Assembly (NCBI GenBank): GCA_022482625.1
Contig: JAKVOU010000001.1
Coordinates: 930,001-994,000 of the forward strand
Length of the DNA stretch: 64,000 nucleotides
Reading direction: 5' to 3'
Source of the DNA: Spirochaetia bacterium
Lineage (GTDB): Bacteria; Spirochaetota; Spirochaetia; Sphaerochaetales; Sphaerochaetaceae
The notes beneath the pieces were generated by a model that was not told the DNA's origin, ran no database searches, and was given only the letters and a program-made list of their open reading frames with translations. Shown here piece by piece: positions 1 through 8,290 of this stretch. The first letter of the stretch is position 1. Each line of letters starts with the position of its first letter. The position numbers and the translations under genes are program-made.

Positions 1-310
1 CAATCTGACTTTTCTTTTCATCCAGATCCTGCACTTCAAGTCCCAGCAGATTGCAGGCACTGGAAAAGGAGAAACGAGTCCTGGTAGAATTATCCCTGAA
101 TATTGAGATTCCCAATCCACTGTCAAAGACCTTGGAAGAAATATTATTCTCCCTTAGACCGCGAAGAATCTCAGCTACCGTAAAGACAGCTTTAATCTCA
201 TCATCACTTTCCTTCCAAGTGTGATAGAAATCATTAAGATACATATTCTGCGTATCAAGGGACTTGAGCACCTTGATCAACTGCTCTATCGCAGCCTTGT
301 CCTTCTTCAT
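1..310 (-). CDS. ygeW: YgeW-type knotted carbamoyltransferase, N-terminal part (cut by window edge)
   Basis: The first 103 residues are visible; the rest lies outside the window. The translation closely follows E. coli YgeW, including the carbamoyl-phosphate binding segment 'FRDNSTRTRFSF' and the preceding 'ENISSKVFDSGLGIS'. YgeW belongs to the aspartate/ornithine carbamoyltransferase superfamily, and in known clusters it sits with ygeX/ygeY, ygfK, ssnA and xdhD in anaerobic purine breakdown. Its exact substrate is not settled. The ATG ending at 310 is preceded by a good GGAG ribosome site (AGGAGAAAGTGTAT before the ATG). It is the last visible gene of the minus-strand cluster, but the 183-base gap to xdhD, with a hairpin and repeated motifs, suggests it may have its own promoter. 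Family assignment is firm; function is inferred from context. Confidence 0.88.
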   Translation of the reverse strand, partial: MKKDKAAIEQLIKVLKSLDTQNMYLNDFYHTWKESDDEIKAVFTVAEILRGLRENNISSKVFDSGLGISIFRDNSTRTRFSFSSACNLLGLEVQDLDEKKSQI

Positions 311-384
311 ATACACTTTCTCCTCTACATAGGTACTATGGATACACGTATCATAGCATGAGCCGATATTCTTGTCTAGAAAGA

Positions 385-400
385 TGTTGCAGTATGTTGC
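385..400 (-). promoter_or_regulatory. Direct repeat GCAACA-N4-GCAACA upstream of ygeW
   Basis: On the minus strand the sequence reads GCAACA TACT GCAACA, ending about 75 bases before the ygeW start. The repeat spacing of 10 bases is one helical turn. The second half-site is also part of the palindrome ATGTTGCAACAT (394-405). The same spaced repeat occurs at 11606-11621 between ygfK and the divergent PLP-enzyme gene, so it is a candidate operator for a regulator of the purine cluster. No regulator gene is visible in the cluster. Confidence 0.45.
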
Positions 401-444
401 AACATATTCTGTAGTTGTGTTTGTGCACGGTACATTCATCACTG

Positions 445-469
445 GGACCGTACCTGTGGCACGGTCTCA
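445..469 (-). terminator. Hairpin downstream of xdhD
   Basis: GGGACCGT and ACGGTCTC form an 8-bp stem (one G-U pair) with a 9-base loop, 25-50 bases after the xdhD stop. No clear T-run follows on the minus strand, so this is at best a weak or factor-dependent terminator, or an RNA-stabilising hairpin. Confidence 0.35.
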
Positions 470-493
470 GGAAACTTGATACTTTTTTATCAC

Positions 494-3376
494 CTATACA
501 ATCTTACCCATGGCACGCAGAATCTTTTCACTGGTAAACGGCCACGAACGCATCCATACCCCTACTGCATCATGAATGGCAATGGCAATGGCTGGAGCAG
601 CTCCGTTCGTAGCAATCTCACTGATTGACTTTGCACCGAAAGGCCCTTCCTCATCATTTACATCAATGAGCACTGCCTTGAAATCCTCAGGCATTTCACT
701 GATCATCGGAGGACAATAATCGGTAAGGTTAGTGTTCAAAGGAACTCCTTCCTTGTTGAAGATCAAACCTTCATAAAGCGAATGACCGATTGCCTTGAGC
801 GCAGCCGCATACATCTGGCATTGCGCCATCTCGGGATTGATAGGAGTCCCTGCATCCTGCAATGCATAGAACTTCATCACCTTTACTTCGCCTGTCTTGA
901 CATTGACAGCAACCTGGGCAAAGTGCGCCCCATAAGGAATGGAATTGACCATGGTAGTAAAGGATGCCTTGCCCATCAGCTGTCCATTGCCAGTACCACT
1001 GAGTGCAGTATGGCACAGTTCACCATAAGGCAATTCCTTGTTGCTCTTGGTACTGACTATCTTGCCGGGTAGTTCAAGAATGAGATCTTCTTCTTTCTCA
1101 TTCATCTGAAAAGCAGCTTCCTTGAAAATTGCCTTCTTCAGATCTTCACAGGCAAGCCGTGATGCATTGCCGGAAAAATATGTACCGCTGGAAGCATAGG
1201 CCCCGGTATCAAAGGGACAGCTGTCTGAATCTCCGCTGATCACGGCAACCCTGTCCATCGGTACCCGAAGGATTTCACAGGCAAGCTTGCAGCTGATTGT
1301 GTCCAGCCCGGTTCCCAAATCGGCACCACCGGAAAACACCTGTACTGATCCGTCAGTCATCAGCTTTGCCCATGCATTGGCATGGTCCAGTCCGGGAAGT
1401 CCCGATCCTTGCTGAATCATAGCAAAGCCTTTCCCTATCTTCCAATCAGGGTCAGCAGACACCTCCTTCCTGCCCCATCCAATCATCTTGGCACCTTTTT
1501 CCAATGCCTCACCAAGCCCACAGGAACCGACAGGAACGACATTACCTTCCCTGCCTTCTCCCAAACCTCTGAGAATTTCAAGCATATATCCTTTGTGCAC
1601 ATGATTCTTCCGTGCTACTTCCAGATAATCGATACCGAGTTTCTCACTCAGTTCTGCCATGCAGGTCATCAGTGCAAAAGCACCTTTCGGAGCCCCATAT
1701 CCCTGATAGGCACCTACAGAGGCTATATTGGAATAATAGGTAGTCACATCAAAACGCATATTGTCTACTGCAAGAAGCGGCAAAGTCTTGGAACAAGCAT
1801 TCATCGGAACAGTCAGGCAATGATTGCCATAAGGCCCGGTATTTGCTCTGACATCCATGTCAACAGCAGTAATCTTGCCATCCTTATTCGCTCCCAGCTT
1901 GACCGTAATTCTCATTGGATGACGAGTCGCTGTCGTAATGAATTCCTCCGCCCTGGTATTCCTGTAATAAATAGGGAGTCCCGTCTTCCAGACAGCATAA
2001 CCAACGACATCCTCTACCAGGATATCCTGCTTGGAGCCGTAGCCGCCGCCTACCCTTTCCTTGATGACATGGACTTTGTTTTCACTTACGGAACACAGAC
2101 GGGCAACCACACGGCGTACATGGTAAGGTACCTGAGTCGAACAATGAAGCGTGAGCCGGCCCATCTCTATCAAGCCGAAGCACAAATGTGGTTCCAATGG
2201 TGTACATTGTATCTGATTGGTTCGATATGTCCGCTCGATTACGACATCAGATTGTGCAAAAGCCTTGTCGACATCTCCGATATGGCCCTTGGCTTCCGAC
2301 GCAATGTTATGCCGTACATCCCCATGCAATGGAAATTGATAGATTACCTTACCATCCCTCTTGTCATAGTGCTTGTTGTATGCATCAAGGTCATCAGGAG
2401 CACCTACGACATACTCAACCAGACTGTCATGAATCAAAGGTGCGTCTTTTGCCATAGCATCCTCTACGGACATTACAGGCTTCAGTACTTCATATTCCAC
2501 CTTGATTGCATCTCTGGCAGCAATGGCACTTTCCACATCAGTTGCAACTATTGCAGCAACCCTATCTCCGACGTGCCGGACCTTCTCATTGAACATTCTG
2601 CGGTCATGCGGAGATGGTTCCGGCGCACCTTGCCCGGCTTGGGTATAGTAGATATCAGGAGTATTCTTATAGGTCAGGATGATATCGACCCCGCTCATCT
2701 TTTCTGCCTTGCTGGTATCGAGTTTCTTGATATAGGCATGGGCATACGGAGAACGTAGGAAAATCATAATATGACTGTTCGCGGTTACCTTGTCTTCGAC
2801 AAAGACCCTCTCTCCGGTGACCAAAGCCGGTCCGTCAATCTTTCCTTTCGGTTTTCCGACGAACTCCAGGTTCGGTCGGAAAGTCGGACTGATCGGCGTA
2901 ACATAATGTCCTTCATCCCTCAGTTCACAGGCAAGCTGGACTGCCAGATAGTAGTTCTCGTATCCTGCGTCCCTGACGAATATGCCGCTGAGTATATCCT
3001 TGATTTCCTCCCGTTTAGGATGGGGTTTATGTTCAAGCAACCAGGTAAGCAGCAATGCCGCTGCAGGAGAATCATAGGCACTTTGGACAATACCGGCATC
3101 AATCATTGCCTGCTGTACATAGGAAAGATGGTTGCTGTCTCCCAAGCAACCAGGAGTTCTGATTACCGCCCCTTCAGCCTGATCTGCAAGCATCAATGTA
3201 GCAAGGACAGGTTTGTCGTTTATAAGTATGGTATCGGCTCCGATGAAACCTTCCCCATCATCCCCATCCCTGACGAAGTTAAAACCAGCAAGTACAAGGG
3301 CCTTCTGAAGCGTCATACCTTCTTCAAACTTCAGTATAGTGTTTTTTCCGTCTATGGTGCACTTGATGGTCTTCAT
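494..3376 (-). CDS. xdhD: XdhD-type molybdenum hydroxylase (putative hypoxanthine/xanthine-type oxidoreductase)
   Basis: A 960-residue protein collinear with E. coli XdhD (956 residues). Residues about 1-165 match the ferredoxin-like domains of xanthine dehydrogenase, but every expected [2Fe-2S] cysteine is replaced (for example 'RDGDDGEGFIG' and 'GIFVRDAGYENYY'), as also in XdhD. The remainder is the aldehyde-oxidase/xanthine-dehydrogenase molybdopterin domain, with 'RVGGGYGSKQ', 'GAYQGYGAPKG' and, near the C-terminus, the catalytic-glutamate motif 'GAKSISEIATNGAAP'. The ATG overlaps the ygfM stop (TGA inside the start region) and has a GGGAGAG ribosome site, so translation is probably coupled. 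The family is linked to labile-selenium hydroxylases of purine catabolism. With no FeS centres of its own, electron transfer must rely on partners. Family identity is strong; substrate is inferred. Confidence 0.9.
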   Translation of the reverse strand: MKTIKCTIDGKNTILKFEEGMTLQKALVLAGFNFVRDGDDGEGFIGADTILINDKPVLATLMLADQAEGAVIRTPGCLGDSNHLSYVQQAMIDAGIVQSAYDSPAAALLLTWLLEHKPHPKREEIKDILSGIFVRDAGYENYYLAVQLACELRDEGHYVTPISPTFRPNLEFVGKPKGKIDGPALVTGERVFVEDKVTANSHIMIFLRSPYAHAYIKKLDTSKAEKMSGVDIILTYKNTPDIYYTQAGQGAPEPSPHDRRMFNEKVRHVGDRVAAIVATDVESAIAARDAIKVEYEVLKPVMSVEDAMAKDAPLIHDSLVEYVVGAPDDLDAYNKHYDKRDGKVIYQFPLHGDVRHNIASEAKGHIGDVDKAFAQSDVVIERTYRTNQIQCTPLEPHLCFGLIEMGRLTLHCSTQVPYHVRRVVARLCSVSENKVHVIKERVGGGYGSKQDILVEDVVGYAVWKTGLPIYYRNTRAEEFITTATRHPMRITVKLGANKDGKITAVDMDVRANTGPYGNHCLTVPMNACSKTLPLLAVDNMRFDVTTYYSNIASVGAYQGYGAPKGAFALMTCMAELSEKLGIDYLEVARKNHVHKGYMLEILRGLGEGREGNVVPVGSCGLGEALEKGAKMIGWGRKEVSADPDWKIGKGFAMIQQGSGLPGLDHANAWAKLMTDGSVQVFSGGADLGTGLDTISCKLACEILRVPMDRVAVISGDSDSCPFDTGAYASSGTYFSGNASRLACEDLKKAIFKEAAFQMNEKEEDLILELPGKIVSTKSNKELPYGELCHTALSGTGNGQLMGKASFTTMVNSIPYGAHFAQVAVNVKTGEVKVMKFYALQDAGTPINPEMAQCQMYAAALKAIGHSLYEGLIFNKEGVPLNTNLTDYCPPMISEMPEDFKAVLIDVNDEEGPFGAKSISEIATNGAAPAIAIAIHDAVGVWMRSWPFTSEKILRAMGKIV

Positions 3377-4201
3377 TTGATCTCTCCCTTGGCCCTGCGA
3401 TAGGCCTGTGCAACGGCAATTCCAGTAACATAGCGTTTATAGGCAGCCGAACCGAATTGGTCATCCACTGCACTGCATGCACTTGAAACAGCAAACTGCA
3501 CGTCAGCGGCATCAGCATACGACTCGTTCTCAATGCCGTTTTCGATATCACCGAATCTCAAGATACCCGTACCTTTCACTGCTGCAAAAATCCTGACATC
3601 AGCAAATTTTCCGTCATTGACAGCAGCACCGAAGGAAACCGTAACTGCAGCATGGGCCTGGGCAGTCTTGGAAAAACGCGAAGAATCCACGAAACGATCT
3701 TCATCAGGAAGCAGAACGCCGACCAGCAGCGTAGAACTGAATTGCGAGTGATAGGCATGGTACTCCCGGATAGGAATATTGTCACTTGAATAGACTCCCT
3801 TCACTGGACAGTCCATAGGTAAGGAGCCTTGATTTTGAAGCAAGGAGTGTCGGCATAAGATAAGAATCATCTCGGCCAAGGGCAAGATTCCCACTGACTG
3901 TTGCCATATTCCTACGAGTCCTGGAAGCGCAGAAGTGTGCCGCCTTCTTAAGATAGTCAGGTACCAGCGGACTATCAATCAGTTGTTGAAATGTCACGCA
4001 ACCACCGATCTTCACTTCACCGTTTACCTTTTCAATCTTATCGAGTCCGAGTTTACTCAGGCTGATGACACCTTCACACTGTATTGAAGAATCCAACCTG
4101 TTTATCTCAGTTCCTCCTGCCAAGAAGGCATAGGAAGGATTGTCCTTCATTTTTGACAAGGCATCCTTTACATCAGTTGCAATCAAATAATCTTTTTTCA
4201 T
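3373..4201 (-). pseudogene. ygfM: YgfM-like FAD-binding subunit, frameshifted
   Basis: Two overlapping frames together give one FAD-binding molybdenum-hydroxylase subunit of about 275 residues (E. coli YgfM is 259). The N-terminal frame starts 'MKKDYLIATDVKDALSK' with the FAD-binding 'YAFLAGGTEINR' and 'RRNMATVSGNLALGRDDSYL', then stops at 3782. The C-terminal frame carries on from 'DNIPIREYHAY' to 'GSAAYKRYVTGIAVAQAYRR'. The switch lies between about 3782 and 3850, and the total length (829 bases) is one base off a multiple of three, so a single-base insertion (or two-base loss) explains it. The stop of the 8-oxoguanine-deaminase-like neighbour overlaps this start and xdhD overlaps its end. 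Either a real lesion or a sequencing error; the rest of the gene looks intact. Confidence 0.8.
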
Positions 4202-5580
4202 GCTATCACCCCTGCTTCTTCGAGCAATCTCTGGCTGACAGCTCTTCCGTCAGCAGCAAGCTCATGTTCATCATATCCCACCAAATGGCCATCGTCCACG
4301 ACGAGTTTGCCATCCACGATCGTATAACTCGCTTCATGATTTGTACCGCAGAATAACAAGGAAGCCACACTATCGCTATAGCTTCCGGCATACGGCAAGG
4401 CCGACACATCAAAGACGGCAAGATCAGCCTTCCAGCCTTCTTCCAGCTTGCCGACTTTTTCAAATCCGAGCATCTTGGCTCCGTTGATGGTTCCCATCGT
4501 AAATACTTCATCACTTGATAGTGCACAGGAACCATATCTGACTCTCTGAAGCAACAAAGCCATCCGCAGTTCACCCAGCATATCCGAACTGTCATTGCTT
4601 GCCGATCCATCAACGGCCATACCAACGGTTATGCCTCGGTCCAACATATCACGGACACGGCAGATGCCACTGCCAAGTCTCATGTTGCTGGAAGGGCAAT
4701 GGGCAATCTGGCAACCGTTTTCGGCAAGCCTGTCCAATTCGGCATCATTGAAATGGATACCATGGGCAAAGAACACATCAGGTCCCAGCATGCCGCATTC
4801 TTCCATAAGGTCAAGAGGACGCATACCATAGGCCTGTTGGCAGAAATCAGCTTCGTCTTCGGTCTCACACAGATGTGTATGGAGTCTTACTCCATACTTA
4901 CGGGCAAGCTCACTGGTCTGTTTCATCAAATCCTTGGTAACAGAAAAAGGAGAACAAGGGGCAAGGACAATCTTATGCATTGCATCTTCACCAGCCTGAT
5001 GGTACTTGAGAATGCAGCGTTCGCTGTCTGCAAGGATTTCTTCCGTAGTCTGGACCACAGAATCGGGCGGAAGGCCTCCATCCTTCTTTGAAAGGCTCAT
5101 TGAACCGCGTGTGGGAGAAAAACGGATACCAAGTCTGTCTGCCGCCTTGAATTGCAATCCCATAAGATCTCCATCAAAACCTCTCGGATAGAGATAGTGA
5201 TGGTCAGTGGTACAAGTGCAACCGGTCTTAAGCAATTCACCGATAGCCATACAGCTGCTGATATACACCGACTGGGCATCGATGTGTTTCCAGATATCAT
5301 AGAGATAGGTCAGCCAATCAAAAAGCTTGGCATCCTGTACAGCCGGAAGATTCCTAGTCAATGTCTGATAGAAATGATGATGGGTGTTTACCAATCCTGG
5401 TATGACAACTGAATTGCTGCAATCGATGACTCTGCAGCCATCCTCGGCTTTCAAGCCACCTTCCGGTGCTATTTTTACAACCTTTCCCTGTTCAATCAAC
5501 AGGTCAGCACCTTCAAGCGGTTCTTCTTCAAAATTCTTTGCTAGACAGTGTATGTCTTTCAGTAAGACAGCATCCTTCAC
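4198..5580 (-). CDS. 8-oxoguanine deaminase-like amidohydrolase
   Basis: Amidohydrolase-superfamily enzyme of about 460 residues, related to 8-oxoguanine deaminase and hydroxydechloroatrazine ethylaminohydrolase. Metal-binding motifs are visible: 'VNTHHHFYQTL' (HxH), 'HTHLCETEDE', 'FAHGIHFND' and 'VGMAVDGSASND'. The segment 'CTCTTDHHYLYPRG' is typical of 8-oxoguanine deaminases. The proposed start is GTG at 5580 because a textbook GGAGGAG site lies 6 bases upstream; ATGs a few codons earlier lack one. The gene sits between ygeY and ygfM and overlaps ygfM by 4 bases. It probably deaminates an oxidised or substituted purine feeding the pathway. It is distinct from the second amidohydrolase of the cluster (SsnA), and E. 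coli has only the latter at this place. Confidence 0.82.
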   Translation of the reverse strand: MKDAVLLKDIHCLAKNFEEEPLEGADLLIEQGKVVKIAPEGGLKAEDGCRVIDCSNSVVIPGLVNTHHHFYQTLTRNLPAVQDAKLFDWLTYLYDIWKHIDAQSVYISSCMAIGELLKTGCTCTTDHHYLYPRGFDGDLMGLQFKAADRLGIRFSPTRGSMSLSKKDGGLPPDSVVQTTEEILADSERCILKYHQAGEDAMHKIVLAPCSPFSVTKDLMKQTSELARKYGVRLHTHLCETEDEADFCQQAYGMRPLDLMEECGMLGPDVFFAHGIHFNDAELDRLAENGCQIAHCPSSNMRLGSGICRVRDMLDRGITVGMAVDGSASNDSSDMLGELRMALLLQRVRYGSCALSSDEVFTMGTINGAKMLGFEKVGKLEEGWKADLAVFDVSALPYAGSYSDSVASLLFCGTNHEASYTIVDGKLVVDDGHLVGYDEHELAADGRAVSQRLLEEAGVIA

Positions 5581-5649
5581 TTGGTTCTCCTCCTCTCCGT
5601 ACATCAATCCATTCTACTTTCAAAAACAAAATGACTTTCTCTAGAACCA

Positions 5650-5681
5650 TTCAGCCGCAGTTATTGCTAACTACGGCTGAA
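5650..5681 (-). terminator. Intercistronic hairpin between ygeY and the deaminase gene
   Basis: TTCAGCCG pairs with CGGCTGAA, and after one mismatch AGTTA pairs with TAACT around a TTGC loop: a 13-bp imperfect stem in the 135-base gap. There is no T-run after it, so it is more likely a message-processing or stabilising element, or a partial terminator, than a full terminator. Confidence 0.5.
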
Positions 5682-5715
5682 CTACACGGCAGGTACAGAT
5701 GTCCTTTTCGTAGAC

Positions 5716-6930
5716 TTACTTTTCCAGCACGTATGGAAGCATTGCATAAAAAGCAGAACAGATCTCAAGATCCTTCACCCTTGTGATTTCATTAGGTGCA
5801 TGAGCCTGAGCTTCATCTCCTGGACCAAATCCGATTGCAGGAATCTTATGGCGTCCGGTAGTCGCAACCATGTTGGTAGAGAAAGTCCACTTGTCAACGA
5901 CAGGTTGTTTTCCAAACAAGTCTACGTAGTCCTTGATGCCAGCCTGTACCAACTTATGGCCTTCAGGAATCTTCCAAGTCGGAAAGTAAAGTTCCTGGGA
6001 ATATTGTTTGTTGGTCCAACCGGTTTTCTCATAGTTAGGCATTTCAACGACAAAAGCATCAGGAGCATCGCCGGTAGCCTTGGAAACATATTCCCTTACC
6101 TGATTGAGGGCAAGTTCCTCATCTTCGCCCCAAGTCAAACGTCTGTCGCAGTAAAGCATTGCATAGTCTGCCACAGCACACTGGCTTGGTCCCTTGACAT
6201 CCATCTGACTGACTGTGATGGTACCCTTGCCGAGGAAATGATCATCGTCAGGCTGGAGGTCCTTGTTGAGCTGCTCGATTGCAAGGGCTGCACGGCTTGC
6301 TTTGTAAGCTGCACTGACACCTCTTTCAGGGGCACTTCCATGGCAAGAAATTCCCTTGAGAATAATCCTGATTTCCATACGGCCACGATGGCCTCTGTAA
6401 ATGCGGCAGGAAGTAGGTTCTGTAGATACGATGAAATCGGGCTTGAAATGTTCTTCTTCTATGAGATACTTCCAGCACATGCCGTCACAATCTTCTTCCA
6501 TGACCGTAAAGGTAAAATAGCAGGTATAGGTACCGCCATAACCAAGTTCCTTCAGTATCCGGCCGGCTGTAATCATCGAAGCAGCTCCGCCCTTCTGGTC
6601 ACTTGCCCCGCGTCCAAGAACCTTGCCGTCCTTGATTTCTCCGCTGAAAGGATCGAACGTCCAGTTGGCTATATTACCGACTTCAACGGTATCGATATGT
6701 GCATCAAATGCCAGTTTCTTAGGGCCATTGCCTACTCTTCCGACTACCGAGCCAAGGTCATCGATATACACTTCATCGAAACCAGCTTCCTTGCATAGTT
6801 TCACGATAAGGTTGCATACATCCTTTTCCTTGGAACTGTAGCTCTTGGTTTTGACCAGCTTTGAAAGATTCTCGGCCGTGTAATCCCTATACTCGGCTGC
6901 CTTTGCAGTAATTTGTTCCTTGATACTCAT
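5716..6930 (-). CDS. ygeY: YgeY-family selenium-metabolism-linked hydrolase (M20 peptidase-like)
   Basis: M20/ArgE/DapE-type metallohydrolase of 404 residues from the chosen start (E. coli YgeY is 403). Zinc ligands are visible in 'LAFDAHIDTVEVG' and 'GRGASDQKGGAASM', the Glu-Glu pair in 'FTVMEEDCDGM', and later metal-site residues in 'VSTEPT' and the C-terminal 'GFGPGDEAQAHAPNE'. The frame is open further upstream to 7041, but ATG at 6930 ('MSIKEQITAK') has GGAG eight bases before it and matches the family length. In known uric-acid/purine clusters YgeY is thought to act on a ring-opened ureide or dipeptide-like intermediate; this is inference here. It lies 49 bases after ssnA in the same operon. 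Confidence 0.88.
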   Translation of the reverse strand: MSIKEQITAKAAEYRDYTAENLSKLVKTKSYSSKEKDVCNLIVKLCKEAGFDEVYIDDLGSVVGRVGNGPKKLAFDAHIDTVEVGNIANWTFDPFSGEIKDGKVLGRGASDQKGGAASMITAGRILKELGYGGTYTCYFTFTVMEEDCDGMCWKYLIEEEHFKPDFIVSTEPTSCRIYRGHRGRMEIRIILKGISCHGSAPERGVSAAYKASRAALAIEQLNKDLQPDDDHFLGKGTITVSQMDVKGPSQCAVADYAMLYCDRRLTWGEDEELALNQVREYVSKATGDAPDAFVVEMPNYEKTGWTNKQYSQELYFPTWKIPEGHKLVQAGIKDYVDLFGKQPVVDKWTFSTNMVATTGRHKIPAIGFGPGDEAQAHAPNEITRVKDLEICSAFYAMLPYVLEK

Positions 6931-6979
6931 TCTATTCTCCATTGCCCTGAGGGCAGTATTCCAATTGATATTGCACCAG

Positions 6980-8290
6980 CTACGGTGCCAAGGTATCGAC
7001 TTTGTCCCATACTTTCCGGGCAACTTCCGCAGCTTTCGCATAGATATAGTCTACGTCCAAACCAGGGAATCTACGGTCTATCATTACCATTTTTCCGTTT
7101 ACCATTACCGACTGTACGCAGTTGCTGCTCATACCCCAGACAAAATGTCCTGCAACGTTGTCACTGACAAGTGGTGTCGGACAGTGATAGTCAAGAAGCG
7201 CAAGGTCAGCCTTATATCCTTCAGCCACCATGCCGAATTTTCCGGGGAAATACATCCCGATAAGATCATTGCCCCTGTTCATAGCTGCTACGAAGTCTGC
7301 CGGCCACCAAGGTCCCTTGGCATCACGGTGCTTGAAGAAAGCAATCTTGAGTTCTTCGAACATGTTGCCGCCGCACCCATCGGTACCCATCACCAGTTTT
7401 TCAATTTGGGGCAATTTGTCTGCATAGCCAACCTGGTTATTCATGTTGCTTCTCGGGTTATGGGCAAGGAAACAATGCCTGCGATTGATCAATTTGATCT
7501 CATCGTCATTGAGGTAGATTCCATGGACCATAAGTGCATTTTCCGTAAGCAAGCCATGCTCATCCAGCCGTCTGATTATATCCTTGCCATAGTGATGATG
7601 AGCATGGGCAACATCATAGTCTCCTTCAGCAACATGGACATGTACGCCACATCCGGTCTTTCTGACCGCTTCACCCATCATATCCAGGGCTTCATCAGGA
7701 AGTGTAAAAGATGCATGTCCGCCGATCATCGCCTTTACCATATCACTTGCACCGTCCATGGCAAAGTCGACATTCTCCTGTACGCCCTCCTCAACTTCCT
7801 GCATACCACGGTTTCTGTCCGTCACTTCATAACAGGTCATACCCCTGATTCCCACTTTCTCCATCCCGGAGGCAATGGTCCTTAGGGATCCCTTGATAAA
7901 GGAAGGACTGGCATGATGGTCAACCACACTGGTAGTACCGCTTGCTATGGCATCGATCGAGCAGATAAGTGACGAATAGTAGGTAGCCTCTTCGTCCAAG
8001 GCACGGTCCAGCCGCCACCACCATTCCCTGAGGATCTGAATAAGGTCCCGCTGTGGTCCAGCCTGTACCAACATACCTCGGGAAAGCCCACTGTAATAAT
8101 GATGGTGAGCACAGACATTGCCGGGAATAAGTGTCTTGCCCCTTCCATCTATGATCTGTGCCCCTTCTGCTTCAATGCCTCTTGCAATCTTTGCAATCAC
8201 ATCACCGTGCACCAATACATCCATATCATCCTGAACGGTGAACGGAGGCCTGGTCTGCATGATCCTGACATGTCTGAACAGTGTATCCAT
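6980..8290 (-). CDS. ssnA: SsnA putative aminohydrolase
   Basis: About 436 residues, collinear with E. coli SsnA (442). Diagnostic segments include 'PGNVCAHHHYYSGLSRG', 'WWWRLDRALDEE', 'SVVDHHASPSFIKGSL' and 'MTCYEVTDRNRGMQEVEEG'. Metal-binding residues follow in 'GVHVHVAEGDYD', 'MVHGIYLND' and 'LVMGTDGCGGNMFEELK'. Two ATGs are in tandem; the one ending at 8290 is preferred because GGAGG lies about 6 bases before it and it overlaps the ygfK stop. SsnA belongs to the amidohydrolase superfamily and is a constant member of ygfK/xdhD clusters, where it probably hydrolyses a purine-derived ring or amino group. Assignment is strong, substrate unknown. Confidence 0.9.
   Translation of the reverse strand: MDTLFRHVRIMQTRPPFTVQDDMDVLVHGDVIAKIARGIEAEGAQIIDGRGKTLIPGNVCAHHHYYSGLSRGMLVQAGPQRDLIQILREWWWRLDRALDEEATYYSSLICSIDAIASGTTSVVDHHASPSFIKGSLRTIASGMEKVGIRGMTCYEVTDRNRGMQEVEEGVQENVDFAMDGASDMVKAMIGGHASFTLPDEALDMMGEAVRKTGCGVHVHVAEGDYDVAHAHHHYGKDIIRRLDEHGLLTENALMVHGIYLNDDEIKLINRRHCFLAHNPRSNMNNQVGYADKLPQIEKLVMGTDGCGGNMFEELKIAFFKHRDAKGPWWPADFVAAMNRGNDLIGMYFPGKFGMVAEGYKADLALLDYHCPTPLVSDNVAGHFVWGMSSNCVQSVMVNGKMVMIDRRFPGLDVDYIYAKAAEVARKVWDKVDTLAP

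Noticed and set aside
1382-2758. 458-codon plus-strand frame opposite xdhD
   Set aside because: It is the antisense shadow of a strongly conserved gene, with no ribosome site or family similarity.
5800-6798. 332-codon plus-strand frame opposite ygeY
   Set aside because: Mirror of the ygeY coding frame; composition is not protein-like.
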